64,000 bases of DNA from Acidicapsa dinghuensis (GCF_025685685.1 NZ_JAGSYH010000004.1:434001-498000); one strand, 5' to 3'; positions 52,963 to 62,105 are shown, numbered from the stretch's first letter. A program made the numbers and translations. The notes: generated by a model from the sequence alone, not told the origin.

Positions 52963-54942
52963 ATGAAACCATCCGCATCTCGATCGCTGCGTCTCTTCAT
53001 CGCCGTCCTGCTATGCCTCGCGTTCGCACCTCATCCATCACGCGCGCAGACCTTCGATCTCGACTCCGGCCGTCTTCCCATTACCCAGATCGACTCCGCG
53101 TGGCGCTTCCATCTCGGAGATAATCCCCAGTGGTCGCAGCCGGCCTTCGACGATTCAACCTGGCAAACACTCAAGCCCACCGAAGACTGGACAACCCAGG
53201 GCATTCCTACCGGGACCGAGTTTGTCTGGTTCCGTTTCCATCTCCGCGTCGCGGCACACACAGGCTCTCTCGTAATCGAGCTCCCCACCATCCCCAAAAG
53301 CTATCAACTCTTCGCCGATAGCCAGCTCATTGCTCAGGTCGGCACGCTGCCTCCAGGACCAGCCCACAACGTCATCGGCGCGTACCGGGTCTTCACCATA
53401 CCCGTCAACTCCGGCCCACACCCCAAAGACGTCGCCATCACTCTGCGCCTCTGGCAGGACCCCCACTTCGCCGGCACGCGCCCCAGCATCGTCGAAGGCT
53501 CAGTATTCATCGGCAGTTCCGACACCATTCTCGATCACTTCACCGCCACCAAATCCGCCGACCTGCTCTCCGATGGCTCCATCTACACCATCGATGTCGT
53601 CAAGCTCATCGTCGGTCTCTCCGCTGCCATACTTTTCTGGCTCACCCGCGAACGCTTTTATCTCTGGTACGCCATTACCCTCCTTGTTGACGCATGCTTT
53701 TTCCTGAGCGACCTCATTTCCGCGCATCAGGCGTGGGACTTCTCCCTCTACACCTACTCCAACATCCTCCTCGACATCGTCACCGCCGTCTTCTTCATCC
53801 TCTTCATCGTCGACGCGCTCTATCCCGGCAGTTGGAAGCCGGCCATCCTTCCAGCGCTCCTCATGCTCATCGCCGACGGTGCAATCGTGCTCGTACTGGC
53901 ATTCAACTTCTCAAAGACCGCTGCCGATATCACCTACTGCGTCTGCGAAGGATCTTCCAGCCTCGTCCTCGTTTGGTACCTCATCCGCAGCCTCCGATCC
54001 GGTAACTTCTACGCGAAGCTCCTCATCTTCCCGCTCGCAATTCACACCCTCGGCGATCTCGGAAACAACATCGGTTACTTCCTCCTAGACTTGAACATCC
54101 GCTTCGGGCTCAAGCTGATCCCGACTCGCTACTTCGTGTTCCATCATCCTTTCGCCTTCAATTTCGCGCAGCTCGAGACCCTCATCGCTCTTTTTGGATT
54201 TCTGGCCGCCCTCGTCTATCGTTTCGCCATCACCAGCCGCGAAAAGCAGCGTCTGGCTTCCGCGCTCCAGGCCGCGCACGACATCCAGAACAAGCTCGTT
54301 CCCGTCGACATTCCAACCATCGGCGGCCTCCGCGCCGAGATAGTCTATCGAGCCGCCGAAGAAGTCGGCGGAGACTTCTGCCAGGTCTTGCCCCGTCCCG
54401 ATGGCTCCATCCTCGTCGCCATCGGCGATGTCAGCGGCAAGGGCCTGCAGGCAGCCATGCTCGGCGCATTAGCCGTTGGCGCCTTGCGCTCCGTAGCTGA
54501 TGAGCTCCTGCCACCCGCCGCTGCCCTCGAGCGTCTCAACCAGGTTCTGTTGCGCACACAGAGCGAGGGCTTCATCACCTGTCTCTGCATGGTTCTCACG
54601 GAACTGGGCGAAGTCACCATCGCCAATGCCGGCCATCTCTCCCCCTACCTCGACGGGGCAGAAATCTTCGTCGAAAGCGGCCTTCCGCTCGGCATCATCT
54701 CCGGAGTCTCCTATGAACAGCGCGAATTCGAACTGCCCGCTGTCGCACGCCTCACCCTGCTCTCCGATGGAGTCGTAGAAGCCCGCTCACGCACTGGCGA
54801 GCTCTTTGGCTTCGAGCGCACCTCCGAGCTTAGCCGCCGTCCCGCCTCTGAAATCGCCGACACAGCCCACCACTTCGGCCAGGAAGACGACATCACCGTC
54901 ATCACCCTCGACTGGAATGCCGTCTACCTCATCCCCGCATGA
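52963..54942 (+). CDS. membrane receptor-like SpoIIE (PP2C) serine phosphatase
   Basis: A 659-residue signal protein. It has a signal peptide (1-29), a periplasmic jelly-roll domain (about 35-195, with WRFHLGDNPQW and SYQLFADSQLIAQVG, like glycosidase sugar-binding folds), seven or so membrane helices (about 210-425), a short coiled linker (REKQRLASALQAAHDIQNKLVP) and the phosphatase. The last has VGGDFCQV, IGDVSGKGLQAA, ANAGHLSPYL, LLSDGVVEAR and GQEDDITVI, so all metal-binding aspartates are present. It probably dephosphorylates an anti-sigma-factor antagonist in response to an external ligand. No such partner gene is adjacent. Confidence 0.88.
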   Translation: MKPSASRSLRLFIAVLLCLAFAPHPSRAQTFDLDSGRLPITQIDSAWRFHLGDNPQWSQPAFDDSTWQTLKPTEDWTTQGIPTGTEFVWFRFHLRVAAHTGSLVIELPTIPKSYQLFADSQLIAQVGTLPPGPAHNVIGAYRVFTIPVNSGPHPKDVAITLRLWQDPHFAGTRPSIVEGSVFIGSSDTILDHFTATKSADLLSDGSIYTIDVVKLIVGLSAAILFWLTRERFYLWYAITLLVDACFFLSDLISAHQAWDFSLYTYSNILLDIVTAVFFILFIVDALYPGSWKPAILPALLMLIADGAIVLVLAFNFSKTAADITYCVCEGSSSLVLVWYLIRSLRSGNFYAKLLIFPLAIHTLGDLGNNIGYFLLDLNIRFGLKLIPTRYFVFHHPFAFNFAQLETLIALFGFLAALVYRFAITSREKQRLASALQAAHDIQNKLVPVDIPTIGGLRAEIVYRAAEEVGGDFCQVLPRPDGSILVAIGDVSGKGLQAAMLGALAVGALRSVADELLPPAAALERLNQVLLRTQSEGFITCLCMVLTELGEVTIANAGHLSPYLDGAEIFVESGLPLGIISGVSYEQREFELPAVARLTLLSDGVVEARSRTGELFGFERTSELSRRPASEIADTAHHFGQEDDITVITLDWNAVYLIPA

Positions 54943-55054
54943 CACAATCCTTTCCGCAAGGCTCTCTTCTCGCTACAACAGAAGCTGAAATCTTCGTTTA
55001 GCCGTTCATTCACTCGGAATATGCCGCCCATGCGACCTTGCTATTATCGAAGTC

Positions 55055-55462
55055 GTGAGAATCCGCGTGGATCCAATTTACGGGTGGGGCTGGTCCTACC
55101 GTAATGGAGTGACCGCAAGGGTGCCGCCGCCGTTTATCCTGGACGTAGTGATCGCTGAGAATTACGGGCTCAAAAGAGTATTAGGCCGAGTCGAGGAACC
55201 TTCGCATCCGCTCGCATCGATGTGGGTATTTTTGTCTCCGATCATTGCGGGAAACGATTGGAGTCACTCCCATGTCTGCGCATTTAAAGGTCAGCCATCT
55301 TTACCCGACGAAGTAGATAAAGGTCTCGACAATGAAGACAAGGGAAATGTCTTAGGCAAAGTGATCGCTGCTGCAGACATCACAGGATTTGCTCATGTCG
55401 ATATTGATCCAATCCCGAATAACCGGCCAGCTAGAAACTATCCTCGAGCCGACGAAAGTTGA
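55055..55462 (+). CDS. hypothetical protein
   Basis: Not recognised. A 135-residue open frame beginning with GTG, without a good ribosome-binding site. It reads like a folded protein at first (VDPIYGWGWSYRNG, PFILDVVIAENYGLKRVLGRVEE) and becomes acidic later. Its composition is less GC-rich than both neighbours, as if acquired. Its stop is two bases from the convergent stop of the CHAT-TIR gene. It may be part of that locus or a chance frame. Confidence 0.4.
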   Translation: MRIRVDPIYGWGWSYRNGVTARVPPPFILDVVIAENYGLKRVLGRVEEPSHPLASMWVFLSPIIAGNDWSHSHVCAFKGQPSLPDEVDKGLDNEDKGNVLGKVIAAADITGFAHVDIDPIPNNRPARNYPRADES

Positions 55463-55464
55463 CC

Positions 55465-56592
55465 TCACGCATCCGGTCGTTTCCCCGTAATCCCCCAAAC
55501 CAGCCGCTCCATCGGATCCAGATCCACCCTCCGGAAATCCACCCACGTCATCGAAGACAAAAACACCGGCAGCTCCGGCGTCATCATCGCATCCGCCAGC
55601 ACCACTGGAATCACCGGCACTCCCCGCTTCACAAACGCCCGTAGAAACCCCATGATCTCCTGCTCCTGCCACGGCCCAATCCCCGCCGATCCCACGCAAA
55701 CCGCAGCCGCACGAATCTGGTGAATCTGCTGCTCCAGCAGCGGCATCCACGGAACTCCAGGCGGCAGCTCCTCCACATCCAGCCACGGCAATATACCACG
55801 TTGCTTCAGCTCTTCCCCGATTCGCCGCACCGCTGGCTTATCCGCCGAATTATGGCACAGGAACACATCAAACGCATTCGCATCACGCTTGCGCCGCAAC
55901 ACTTCGCGCCACTCCGCCAACACCCGCGACGTAGCCGTCTGCCCCACACCCGGCGCCTGCGTTTTCTCGTCCGTCGCCCTTGATGGCAAAATCGCACTCT
56001 GCGGCTCCGCGCTTTTCACAGCAACCAGCCCAAGCCCCGGCGCACCGCTATTCGACGCAGCCGCCGTCAAGTCCATTGCCAGTTGAATCGGCGTCAATCC
56101 CCCAGCAATCGCACCATACACCTTCGCCAGCAAAATTCCCTGCGCATGCTCGTTCAATCGCGGAGCCACCACCACATGCTTCACTCCATGCGCCAGCATC
56201 TCTCGCGCCGCAATCTCCAGATTCGTTGGCCCGCTCGCCGCTGCCTGCAATACCACCAGCGCCGGAGCCTTCTTCGCCGTCATCACTGCAGCCAGAGCTT
56301 GCACCGACATCTTACCCGCGCGCCCGTCCGAAGCCTCAAGCGCCACCGTCGCATAGTGTGCCGCGGCCATCTCCTGTCCGTGCACCACAATATGCACCAC
56401 ATCGCGCTCCACCGCCTCCAGCCGCTCGCGCAGCTTTGCCGCCGTAGCTGGTTGCAGCCGCTCATACGCAGCCGCGCCGCGCTTGCGCAACCCCTCCAGC
56501 ACATCGGCCATTTGCTGCCATAGAAAATCCGCATCGTACCGGTAAAGATCCGTCGGATTCGCCAGCACCGCTAATGCTCGCAGCAACGCCAT
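55465..56592 (-). CDS. CHAT-like (inactive) plus TIR domain protein
   Basis: A 375-residue two-domain protein. Residues 1-190 match a CHAT caspase-like fold: LRALAVLANPTDLYRYDAD start, VVHIVVHG with His71, and the LQAAASG motif, where the catalytic Cys of CHAT proteases is replaced by Ala118. After a linker, residues 240-375 are a TIR domain: FDVFLCHNSADK, GILPWLDVEELPPG and GIGPWQEQEI, in which Glu312 occupies the position of the NAD-cleaving glutamate. The combination suggests a sensor or scaffold joined to an NADase effector, as in bacterial defence proteins. It follows an M48 peptidase gene after 27 bases. Confidence 0.8.
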   Translation of the reverse strand: MALLRALAVLANPTDLYRYDADFLWQQMADVLEGLRKRGAAAYERLQPATAAKLRERLEAVERDVVHIVVHGQEMAAAHYATVALEASDGRAGKMSVQALAAVMTAKKAPALVVLQAAASGPTNLEIAAREMLAHGVKHVVVAPRLNEHAQGILLAKVYGAIAGGLTPIQLAMDLTAAASNSGAPGLGLVAVKSAEPQSAILPSRATDEKTQAPGVGQTATSRVLAEWREVLRRKRDANAFDVFLCHNSADKPAVRRIGEELKQRGILPWLDVEELPPGVPWMPLLEQQIHQIRAAAVCVGSAGIGPWQEQEIMGFLRAFVKRGVPVIPVVLADAMMTPELPVFLSSMTWVDFRRVDLDPMERLVWGITGKRPDA

Positions 56593-56619
56593 TCCCTCAT
56601 ATTGCTTTGAAAGATAAAT

Positions 56620-57615
56620 CTACCGCACAAACGGCGGTGGCATCCCCGGTGGCAACGGCGGAGCTGGCGGTGGCCCATACCCCGTCACCGCATTCCGGCA
56701 TCGCGGACAATACGCTTCCGTGCCCTTCAACTGATTCCCGCACACATTACAAAACTTCATCGCCTGCGCAGCTCCATACGCCGGCCCCTGCGGATGCTTC
56801 AGCACTTCCTCATACTGCCCGCTCTCGATCCACTGCAGCAATTGCTGCGCCCGCGCCACCGTCCACGGATGCATCGCGCCCACCGAGTTAAGCCACTTCG
56901 CAATCTTCGAAATCGTATCCGCATCCAGTGCCTGAAAATCCCGCGCCTGCTTCAGAAAATCCTCAGTGTTCACGCTGGCAAAATACTTCGGCGGCAATCC
57001 CGCCAGCTTCATCATCGTGCGCCACGCCACCTCGGCATCCTGGCATCCCAGCAGCCCCGCCCGATCCGCTGTAAACTCCGACATACGCTTCCAGTTCAGC
57101 AGCGCCATCTGCATTCCTGCGCTCAACAATTCGCCAATGCCAAACGTCATGCTGCCCACCACACCAGCTATCAGCGGCAGAAACTCGGCAATCTGGTAGT
57201 ACAGCACATGCCGGCTCTTGATGTGCCCCAGCTCATGCGCAATCACAAAGGCCATCTCATACGGAGCAAGCTGTTCCACAGCCGTTGTGGTGAGCACAAT
57301 CAACGGTCGCTCCACGCCCACCGTGAACGCATTGATCTCACCGCCAGAAGCGATATACAGATCCACCTCGATCGGCACATCCAGCCGCTCTTTCATCACC
57401 AGGTAGATCTGGTACAGATCCGGAAAACTATCTTGCGTCACCTTCAGATAGCTTCCCGTCAACTGCACGCGCAGAAACCGCTCGATCCCCCACGCATTCA
57501 GCTTCGTGATCAGCGTGTCAAATCCAGCCGTATGCGTCAGCGCATTCAACGCCGCCGCATCGCTCGGATGCTCGTAAGCCTGTAGCCGCAATCCTTCCAG
57601 CTTGATCCCCGCCAT
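56620..57615 (-). CDS. M48-family metallopeptidase with C-terminal zinc ribbon
   Basis: A 331-residue protease. The active site is HELGH at 127-131, with the third zinc ligand Glu180 in RMSEFTADRAG, the usual M48 spacing. Two hydrophobic stretches after HELGH (about 140-175) could be membrane-associated. Near the C-terminus FCNVCGNQLKGTEAYCPRCR is a four-cysteine zinc ribbon, followed by a Pro-rich tail. No signal peptide, so the catalytic domain probably faces the cytoplasm. First gene of a two-gene unit with the CHAT-TIR gene. A peptidase that might process or be controlled by its neighbour is an inference. Confidence 0.88.
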   Translation of the reverse strand: MAGIKLEGLRLQAYEHPSDAAALNALTHTAGFDTLITKLNAWGIERFLRVQLTGSYLKVTQDSFPDLYQIYLVMKERLDVPIEVDLYIASGGEINAFTVGVERPLIVLTTTAVEQLAPYEMAFVIAHELGHIKSRHVLYYQIAEFLPLIAGVVGSMTFGIGELLSAGMQMALLNWKRMSEFTADRAGLLGCQDAEVAWRTMMKLAGLPPKYFASVNTEDFLKQARDFQALDADTISKIAKWLNSVGAMHPWTVARAQQLLQWIESGQYEEVLKHPQGPAYGAAQAMKFCNVCGNQLKGTEAYCPRCRNAVTGYGPPPAPPLPPGMPPPFVR

Positions 57616-57752
57616 CGCGCCATTCTCCGGTGTCCAACAGCATAACTCCCCACATCATCCGCGAGAAGCGGTCTTACAAACTCGAAGCAAACTCCGTAAC
57701 CGGAAGCATTTTGCCTGTGCGATCATGGCTCGTAGCCCAAAGGAGAACGCAC

Positions 57753-58265
57753 GTGTCCGCTTACATCGCTCTTCTCCGCGCCGTCAATGTCGGTGGCACC
57801 GGCAAGCTCCCCATGACCGACCTCAAAGCCATGTGTGAAGAACTCGGCTTCAAATCCGTCAAGACCTACATCGCCAGCGGCAACGTAGTCTTCCTCTCCG
57901 CAAAATCCGAACCGCAGGTAAAGAAAGCTCTCGAAAAAGCCCTCGAAGCCTACGCCGGCAAGCCCGTCGGCGTCCTCGTCCGCACCGCCGCAGAAATGAC
58001 CGCCGTCGGCTCCAACAATCCTTTTTCTGAAATGCCCGGCAACAAAACCGTCGCCATCTTCCTCGACGGCCCACCAGCCGCCAATGCGCTCTCCACCGCT
58101 AAAAATCAGGTCAGCGAAGAGCTTCGCCTGGGCACCCGCGAAATCTACGCCTACTACCCCGACGGTCAAGGTACATCGAAACTCCAGATCCCCGCAGCCA
58201 AAACCGGCACAGCCCGCAACATGAACACCGTAGCCAAACTAGCCGAAATGGCCGCCGCCCTGTAG
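57753..58265 (+). CDS. DUF1697 protein
   Basis: A 170-residue protein of the DUF1697 family: YIALLRAVNVGGTGKLPMTDLKAM, SVKTYIASGNVVF and the C-terminal ARNMNTVAKLAEMA, which is the best conserved block. The function is unknown. The start is the GTG at 57753, supported by AAAGGAG eight bases upstream. Longer readings add unlike sequence. It is convergent with the MoaD-like gene, with a type-A repeat in between. Confidence 0.87.
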   Translation: MSAYIALLRAVNVGGTGKLPMTDLKAMCEELGFKSVKTYIASGNVVFLSAKSEPQVKKALEKALEAYAGKPVGVLVRTAAEMTAVGSNNPFSEMPGNKTVAIFLDGPPAANALSTAKNQVSEELRLGTREIYAYYPDGQGTSKLQIPAAKTGTARNMNTVAKLAEMAAAL

Positions 58266-58285
58266 ACCAGGCTTTTGCTTTTCTG

Positions 58286-58314
58286 TCTGTCATCCCCGTA
58301 GGGGATCTGCTTCT
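58286..58314 (+). repeat. dispersed hairpin repeat, type A, overlapping a gene end
   Basis: TCTGTCATCCCCGTAGGGGA and TCTGCTTCT. ATCCCC and GGGGAT are the arms. The minus-strand stop codon of the MoaD-like gene (58292-58290) lies within the repeat. Confidence 0.75.
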
Positions 58315-58637
58315 CCCTCAAAACGCGAACCCATCAATCCGCCCGCAATCGCCCCAATCACCAGCAAAGGCTCTTCCCCGCAAACCACCGCCTCCGGCAG
58401 CAACTCATCCGCTCCCGCATGCGACAAATCCTCCTCGCACGCAAAGAACCGCAGGAAAGCCCGACGCTGCTTCGTCCCATGATCCCGTATCGTCCCCTCC
58501 AGCATCGGATACCGCATCTCAATCGCATCCAGCACCGAACGAATCGTCACCGGTCCTTCCACCTCAACAGCAATCTCGCGCTCCACACCCGCCAGCACCC
58601 TCAACCCATACGGCAGCTCTACGCGCACCATAGCCAT
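58290..58637 (-). CDS. MoaD/ThiS-family ubiquitin-like protein with an extra tail
   Basis: A 115-residue beta-grasp protein. The domain has VRVELPYGLRVLAG, VTIRSVLDAIEMRYP, RRAFLRFFACEEDLS and ends with GEEPLLVIGAIAGG (Gly99-Gly100), where sulfur-carrier members stop with a free Gly-Gly. Here fifteen more residues follow (LMGSRFEGEADPLRG), encoded by a dispersed repeat. Unless the tail is removed, thiocarboxylation at the C-terminus is impossible. Its start overlaps the stop of the BNR-repeat gene (TGATG). No MoaE, ThiG or activating enzyme is adjacent. Confidence 0.85.
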   Translation of the reverse strand: MAMVRVELPYGLRVLAGVEREIAVEVEGPVTIRSVLDAIEMRYPMLEGTIRDHGTKQRRAFLRFFACEEDLSHAGADELLPEAVVCGEEPLLVIGAIAGGLMGSRFEGEADPLRG

Positions 58638-59752
58638 CAGGGAATCACCTGCGCCTCCACCGACAGCACCGCTGGCAGATCATGCACCACCGCCTCCCAG
58701 CTATCGCCTGCATCGGTCGACGCATACACCTGCCCGCCCGTCGTCCCAAAGTACACGCCGCACTCATCCATCGTGTCTACGCTCATCGCATCACGCAGCA
58801 CATTCACATAACAATTGCTCTGCGGCAGCCCCTTCGTCAGCGGCTCCCAATCATTTCCACCTGTTCTGCTTCGAAACACTTTCAACTGCCCATCCAGCGG
58901 GAAATGCTCCTGATCGCTCTTGATTGGCACCACATAAACCGTCTCCGGCTCGTGCGCATGCACATCAATCACAAATCCAAAATCTGTCGGCAAATCCCCG
59001 CTCACCTCGCGCCAGTTCTCACCCGCATCATCCGACCGCATCACATCCCAATGCTTCTGCATAAACAGCACCTCCGGCTTCCCCGGATGCCGCGCAATGT
59101 GATGCACGCAATGCCCCACCTCCGCCGTCGGATTCGGAATGTACTTCGAATACAACCCCTTATTGATCGGCTTCCAGTTCGCCCCGCCATCATCCGTGCG
59201 AAACGCCCCCGCCGCCGAAATCGCAATCACCATCCGCTCCGCATCCGTCGGATCCAGCAGAATCGTATGCAGACACATCCCACCCGCACCCGGCTGCCAG
59301 GCGGGCCCGGTACCATGCTTCCGCAGCCCGCTCAGTTCCACCCAGTTCTGTCCGCCATCGGTCGACTTGAACATCGCCGCATCTTCCGCACCAGCAAACA
59401 CCGTATCTGCCTCCGTCAGCGAAGGCTCCAGGTGCCATACACGCTTAAACTCCCAAGGATGCGGCGTCCCGTCATACCACTGGTGCGTCCCCGCATCGCC
59501 CTCATACGCAAATTTGTTTCCCGCCGCCGCCCAAGTCTCACCACCATCATCCGACCGCTGCATCACCTGCCCAAACCACCCCGAACTCTGCGACGCATAC
59601 ACCCGCTCCGGATTCACCGGCGAGCCCTTCATGTGATAAATCTCCCACCCCGCAAAGTGCGGCCCCGAAACCTTCCACTCCTTCCGCCGCTCATCCGAAG
59701 TCAGCACAAACCCGCCCTTCTTAGTCCCCACCAGCAACCGCACCTTGCTCAT
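58637..59752 (-). CDS. BNR/sialidase-like beta-propeller protein
   Basis: A 371-residue cytoplasmic propeller without signal peptide. Several Asp-box repeats of the form SxDxGxxW are visible: [36 protein letters not shown] and ASTDAGDSW. It starts [18 protein letters not shown]. Although relatives are sometimes called exo-alpha-sialidases, no sialidase arginine triad can be recognised and the repeat is structural. It is translationally coupled to a MoaD/ThiS-like gene, a pairing that suggests they act together. Confidence 0.85.
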   Translation of the reverse strand: MSKVRLLVGTKKGGFVLTSDERRKEWKVSGPHFAGWEIYHMKGSPVNPERVYASQSSGWFGQVMQRSDDGGETWAAAGNKFAYEGDAGTHQWYDGTPHPWEFKRVWHLEPSLTEADTVFAGAEDAAMFKSTDGGQNWVELSGLRKHGTGPAWQPGAGGMCLHTILLDPTDAERMVIAISAAGAFRTDDGGANWKPINKGLYSKYIPNPTAEVGHCVHHIARHPGKPEVLFMQKHWDVMRSDDAGENWREVSGDLPTDFGFVIDVHAHEPETVYVVPIKSDQEHFPLDGQLKVFRSRTGGNDWEPLTKGLPQSNCYVNVLRDAMSVDTMDECGVYFGTTGGQVYASTDAGDSWEAVVHDLPAVLSVEAQVIP

Positions 59753-60070
59753 ACGCTCTCCTTCAACCCAACTTTCTCACGAAAGAGTTGATATCAACCA
59801 ATCCCAGCCCCAGTCAACCCCAAACCACACAGTCCAGCATTCCTTTCCTTCACGAATCGTGCCATCTAAAGGTTGTCATCCTCGCGAAGCGAAGGATCTG
59901 CTTTTGCAGTTGTCTTTGCTTTTCTTTCTGTCATTCCCGAAGGGAATCCGCTTCACCTTCGCGCGTCAGCGCGAACCCGTCGCAAATGCAACGGCCCTCA
60001 TCCCAAAGGGACAAAGGCCGCTAACTCGCCAACCTGCTAACCACGCGAAGCTCAGCTAACTCCGCCGCTC
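59753..60070. repeat. intergenic repeat cluster upstream of the BNR gene
   Basis: A type-B repeat (59873-59905, TTGTCATCCTCGCGAAGCGA and onward) runs into a type-A repeat (59937-59954) and a CGCGCGTCAGCGCG hairpin to about 59975. The remaining bases up to the fabH stop hold a short CAACGGCC/GGCCGC-like pairing and no gene. Confidence 0.6.
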
Positions 60071-61099
60071 CTAAATCTCCCACCGAAGCAGCGCCGCCCC
60101 CACAGTAAACCCAGCACCGGCAGCAGCCAGCAGCACCAGATCACCCTTCTTCAGCTTCCCCTGCTCCAGCGCCGTTCCCATCGCCAGCGGAATCGTCCCC
60201 GCCGAAGTATTGCCATACTTTTCGATGTTGATAATCACGCGGTCTTCTTCCATGCCCAGCCGATCCGCCGTCGCCGTAATGATCCGCTTGTTCGCCTGGT
60301 GAGGAATGAAACATCCAAGCTCCTTGCCCTCAACGCCGTTCCGCTCCAGCACCTTAACTGTGGCCTCAGCCATCTTGCGCACGGCAAACTTGTACACCGT
60401 CTGCCCATCCTGGTGGATGAAGTGCATTCCCGCCGCCACCGTCTCCGCACTCGCAGGATTCAGGCTTCCGCCCGCCGCCAGATTCAGCGCCGGACCGCCC
60501 GATCCATCGATCTCATGCACAAAGTCGATCAGCCCGATCTCGCCCTCACCGGCAGGTTCCAGCAACACCGCACCGGCACCGTCTCCGAAGAGCACGCAAG
60601 TCGTGCGATCCTTGTAATTCACAATCGTCGAGTTCGCGTCGCCGCCGATAACCAGCACTTTTTTGTGAGCACCGCTCTCCACCAGCTTCGCCCCAGCCTG
60701 CAGCGCAAACACAAACCCGCAGCATCCAGCCGAAACGTCAAAACCCCAGGCACCATGCGCTCCAATTTTCGTCTGCACCAGGCACGCCGTCGAGGGGAAC
60801 AACATATCCGGCGTCACCGTTCCAACGACGATCGCCTCTACATCTGAAGCTTCAATCCCGCGAGCAGCCAGGCAGCGCCGCGCAGCCTCCGCGGCCATAT
60901 CGCTCGTGCCCTGCCCTTTTTCCAGAATGTGCCGTTCCTTGATCCCTGTCCGGGAGACGATCCACTCATCGTTCGTCTCGACCATCTTCTCGAGATCCGC
61001 ATTAGTCAAAACTTTGGGGGGAACGTAAGTGCCGAGTGCGCTGATCTTGGCGCGAGTGCAAACCGGCGAGCGAAAATCTTTGCTCGAGCTGGAGCTCAA
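60071..61099 (-). CDS. fabH: beta-ketoacyl-ACP synthase III
   Basis: Starts fatty acid synthesis by condensing acetyl-CoA with malonyl-ACP. The catalytic triad is present: Cys126 in DVSAGCCGF, His in IPHQANKRI and Asn in [10 protein letters not shown]. The N-terminal [12 protein letters not shown] and [15 protein letters not shown] are typical. The start is TTG, supported by AGGAGAG about eight bases upstream. No ATG exists before the domain. At 342 residues it has a dozen more N-terminal residues than usual. The SRP RNA gene lies 80 bases upstream on the same strand. Confidence 0.95.
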   Translation of the reverse strand: MSSSSSKDFRSPVCTRAKISALGTYVPPKVLTNADLEKMVETNDEWIVSRTGIKERHILEKGQGTSDMAAEAARRCLAARGIEASDVEAIVVGTVTPDMLFPSTACLVQTKIGAHGAWGFDVSAGCCGFVFALQAGAKLVESGAHKKVLVIGGDANSTIVNYKDRTTCVLFGDGAGAVLLEPAGEGEIGLIDFVHEIDGSGGPALNLAAGGSLNPASAETVAAGMHFIHQDGQTVYKFAVRKMAEATVKVLERNGVEGKELGCFIPHQANKRIITATADRLGMEEDRVIINIEKYGNTSAGTIPLAMGTALEQGKLKKGDLVLLAAAGAGFTVGAALLRWEI

Positions 61100-61178
61100 T
61101 CGAAACTCTCCTCATGACAAACGCCCCGGCAGCTACAGCGGAGAAGTTTCAGCCGCAACCGCTTCGGTCACGCGTGCC

Positions 61179-61281
61179 AAAAAAGTACCGGGTGACCTAC
61201 TGCGCCCGCACTAGCCCGTTACCGTTGCTTCCTTCCGGACCTGGCGGGGTTGGCGGGATTGCGTCGCGTAGGGCCCGGCAC
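61179..61281 (-). ncRNA. ffs: signal recognition particle RNA (4.5S-like)
   Basis: The minus strand carries the diagnostic apical loop, CCAGGTCCGGAAGGAAGCAA, that binds Ffh. The flanks pair: GTGCCGGG at the 5' end with CCCGGTAC at the 3' end, closing a roughly 100-base single hairpin. It ends in a run of six T (61184-61179). Confidence 0.92.
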
Positions 61282-61373
61282 TATCTGATGATACCATCCG
61301 CCAAGGGTGCACTACCCGCTGGTTTCTCCTCGAAGCCGGCACTCCACGTCTTGAAAGCAGCGCCTCCGGTTCG

Positions 61374-62105
61374 TCATGAATTCGCTTTCCGAATTAGCTC
61401 TGCCAGCCTCCGAATCGCATCCTCCTCCGCATCGCCCACCACGTAAAACCGCAGCTCCCCCTCGCGCCAACTTTCCGTGTGAAACCCTGTATGTCCCCCG
61501 CCAAACATCGCCGGATCGGCCCCCACACCCGCACGCACGATCAGAACCGAAATTCTGTGCTGCCCCATCCCCACAATCAACTGTGCCGCAGGCTCCTGCT
61601 TCAGATACACCATCCGCCCACCCAGCAACGCGTAGCCAGTCCCACCCAGCTCCGGAATGTTGAACGAAAACGGAATCTTCCCCTGGAACCAGGGTTTCAC
61701 CGTATGCCGGTCCGACGAAACCACGTCGTACGGATTAGTACTCGCCAGTGCCGACGCATGCAGGTCCGCAACTTCGTTCCACACCCCCTGTCGAGGCTCA
61801 AAGCCCACCGTCAACACCGCAGCCAACACCACCAAGCACGCCGTCGCCAGCACTGGCCACAGCCATCGCGCGGGCTTACCCGTGTCCGCCGCAATCTGCC
61901 GCCTGATCGTACTGCGTAGTGCCGCCGGCGCCGCATATCTTCCGCGCGCCGCGCGCATCTCACGCTTCATGCGCAGTAGCAGGGCTACCTGAGCCGCACA
62001 CACTGGGCAGGTCGCTAGATGCAACTCAAATGCCGCTGCATCTGGTCCGCTGCTCTCGCCATCCACGTAAGCAGCGCGTGCTGTTTCCGTCATCTCACAC
62101 TGCAT
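61374..62105 (-). CDS. anti-sigma factor with zinc-finger domain
   Basis: A 243-residue membrane protein. The ZAS motif is H29xxxC33xxC36 (HLATCPVCAAQ). One membrane helix lies at about 80-105. The periplasmic part (about 105-243) is beta-rich with no known fold. It should hold the ECF sigma factor encoded just upstream at the membrane until a signal arrives. The ATG at 62105 overlaps the sigma gene stop by eleven bases. An in-frame start at 62129 is possible. Confidence 0.87.
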   Translation of the reverse strand: MQCEMTETARAAYVDGESSGPDAAAFELHLATCPVCAAQVALLLRMKREMRAARGRYAAPAALRSTIRRQIAADTGKPARWLWPVLATACLVVLAAVLTVGFEPRQGVWNEVADLHASALASTNPYDVVSSDRHTVKPWFQGKIPFSFNIPELGGTGYALLGGRMVYLKQEPAAQLIVGMGQHRISVLIVRAGVGADPAMFGGGHTGFHTESWREGELRFYVVGDAEEDAIRRLAELIRKANS

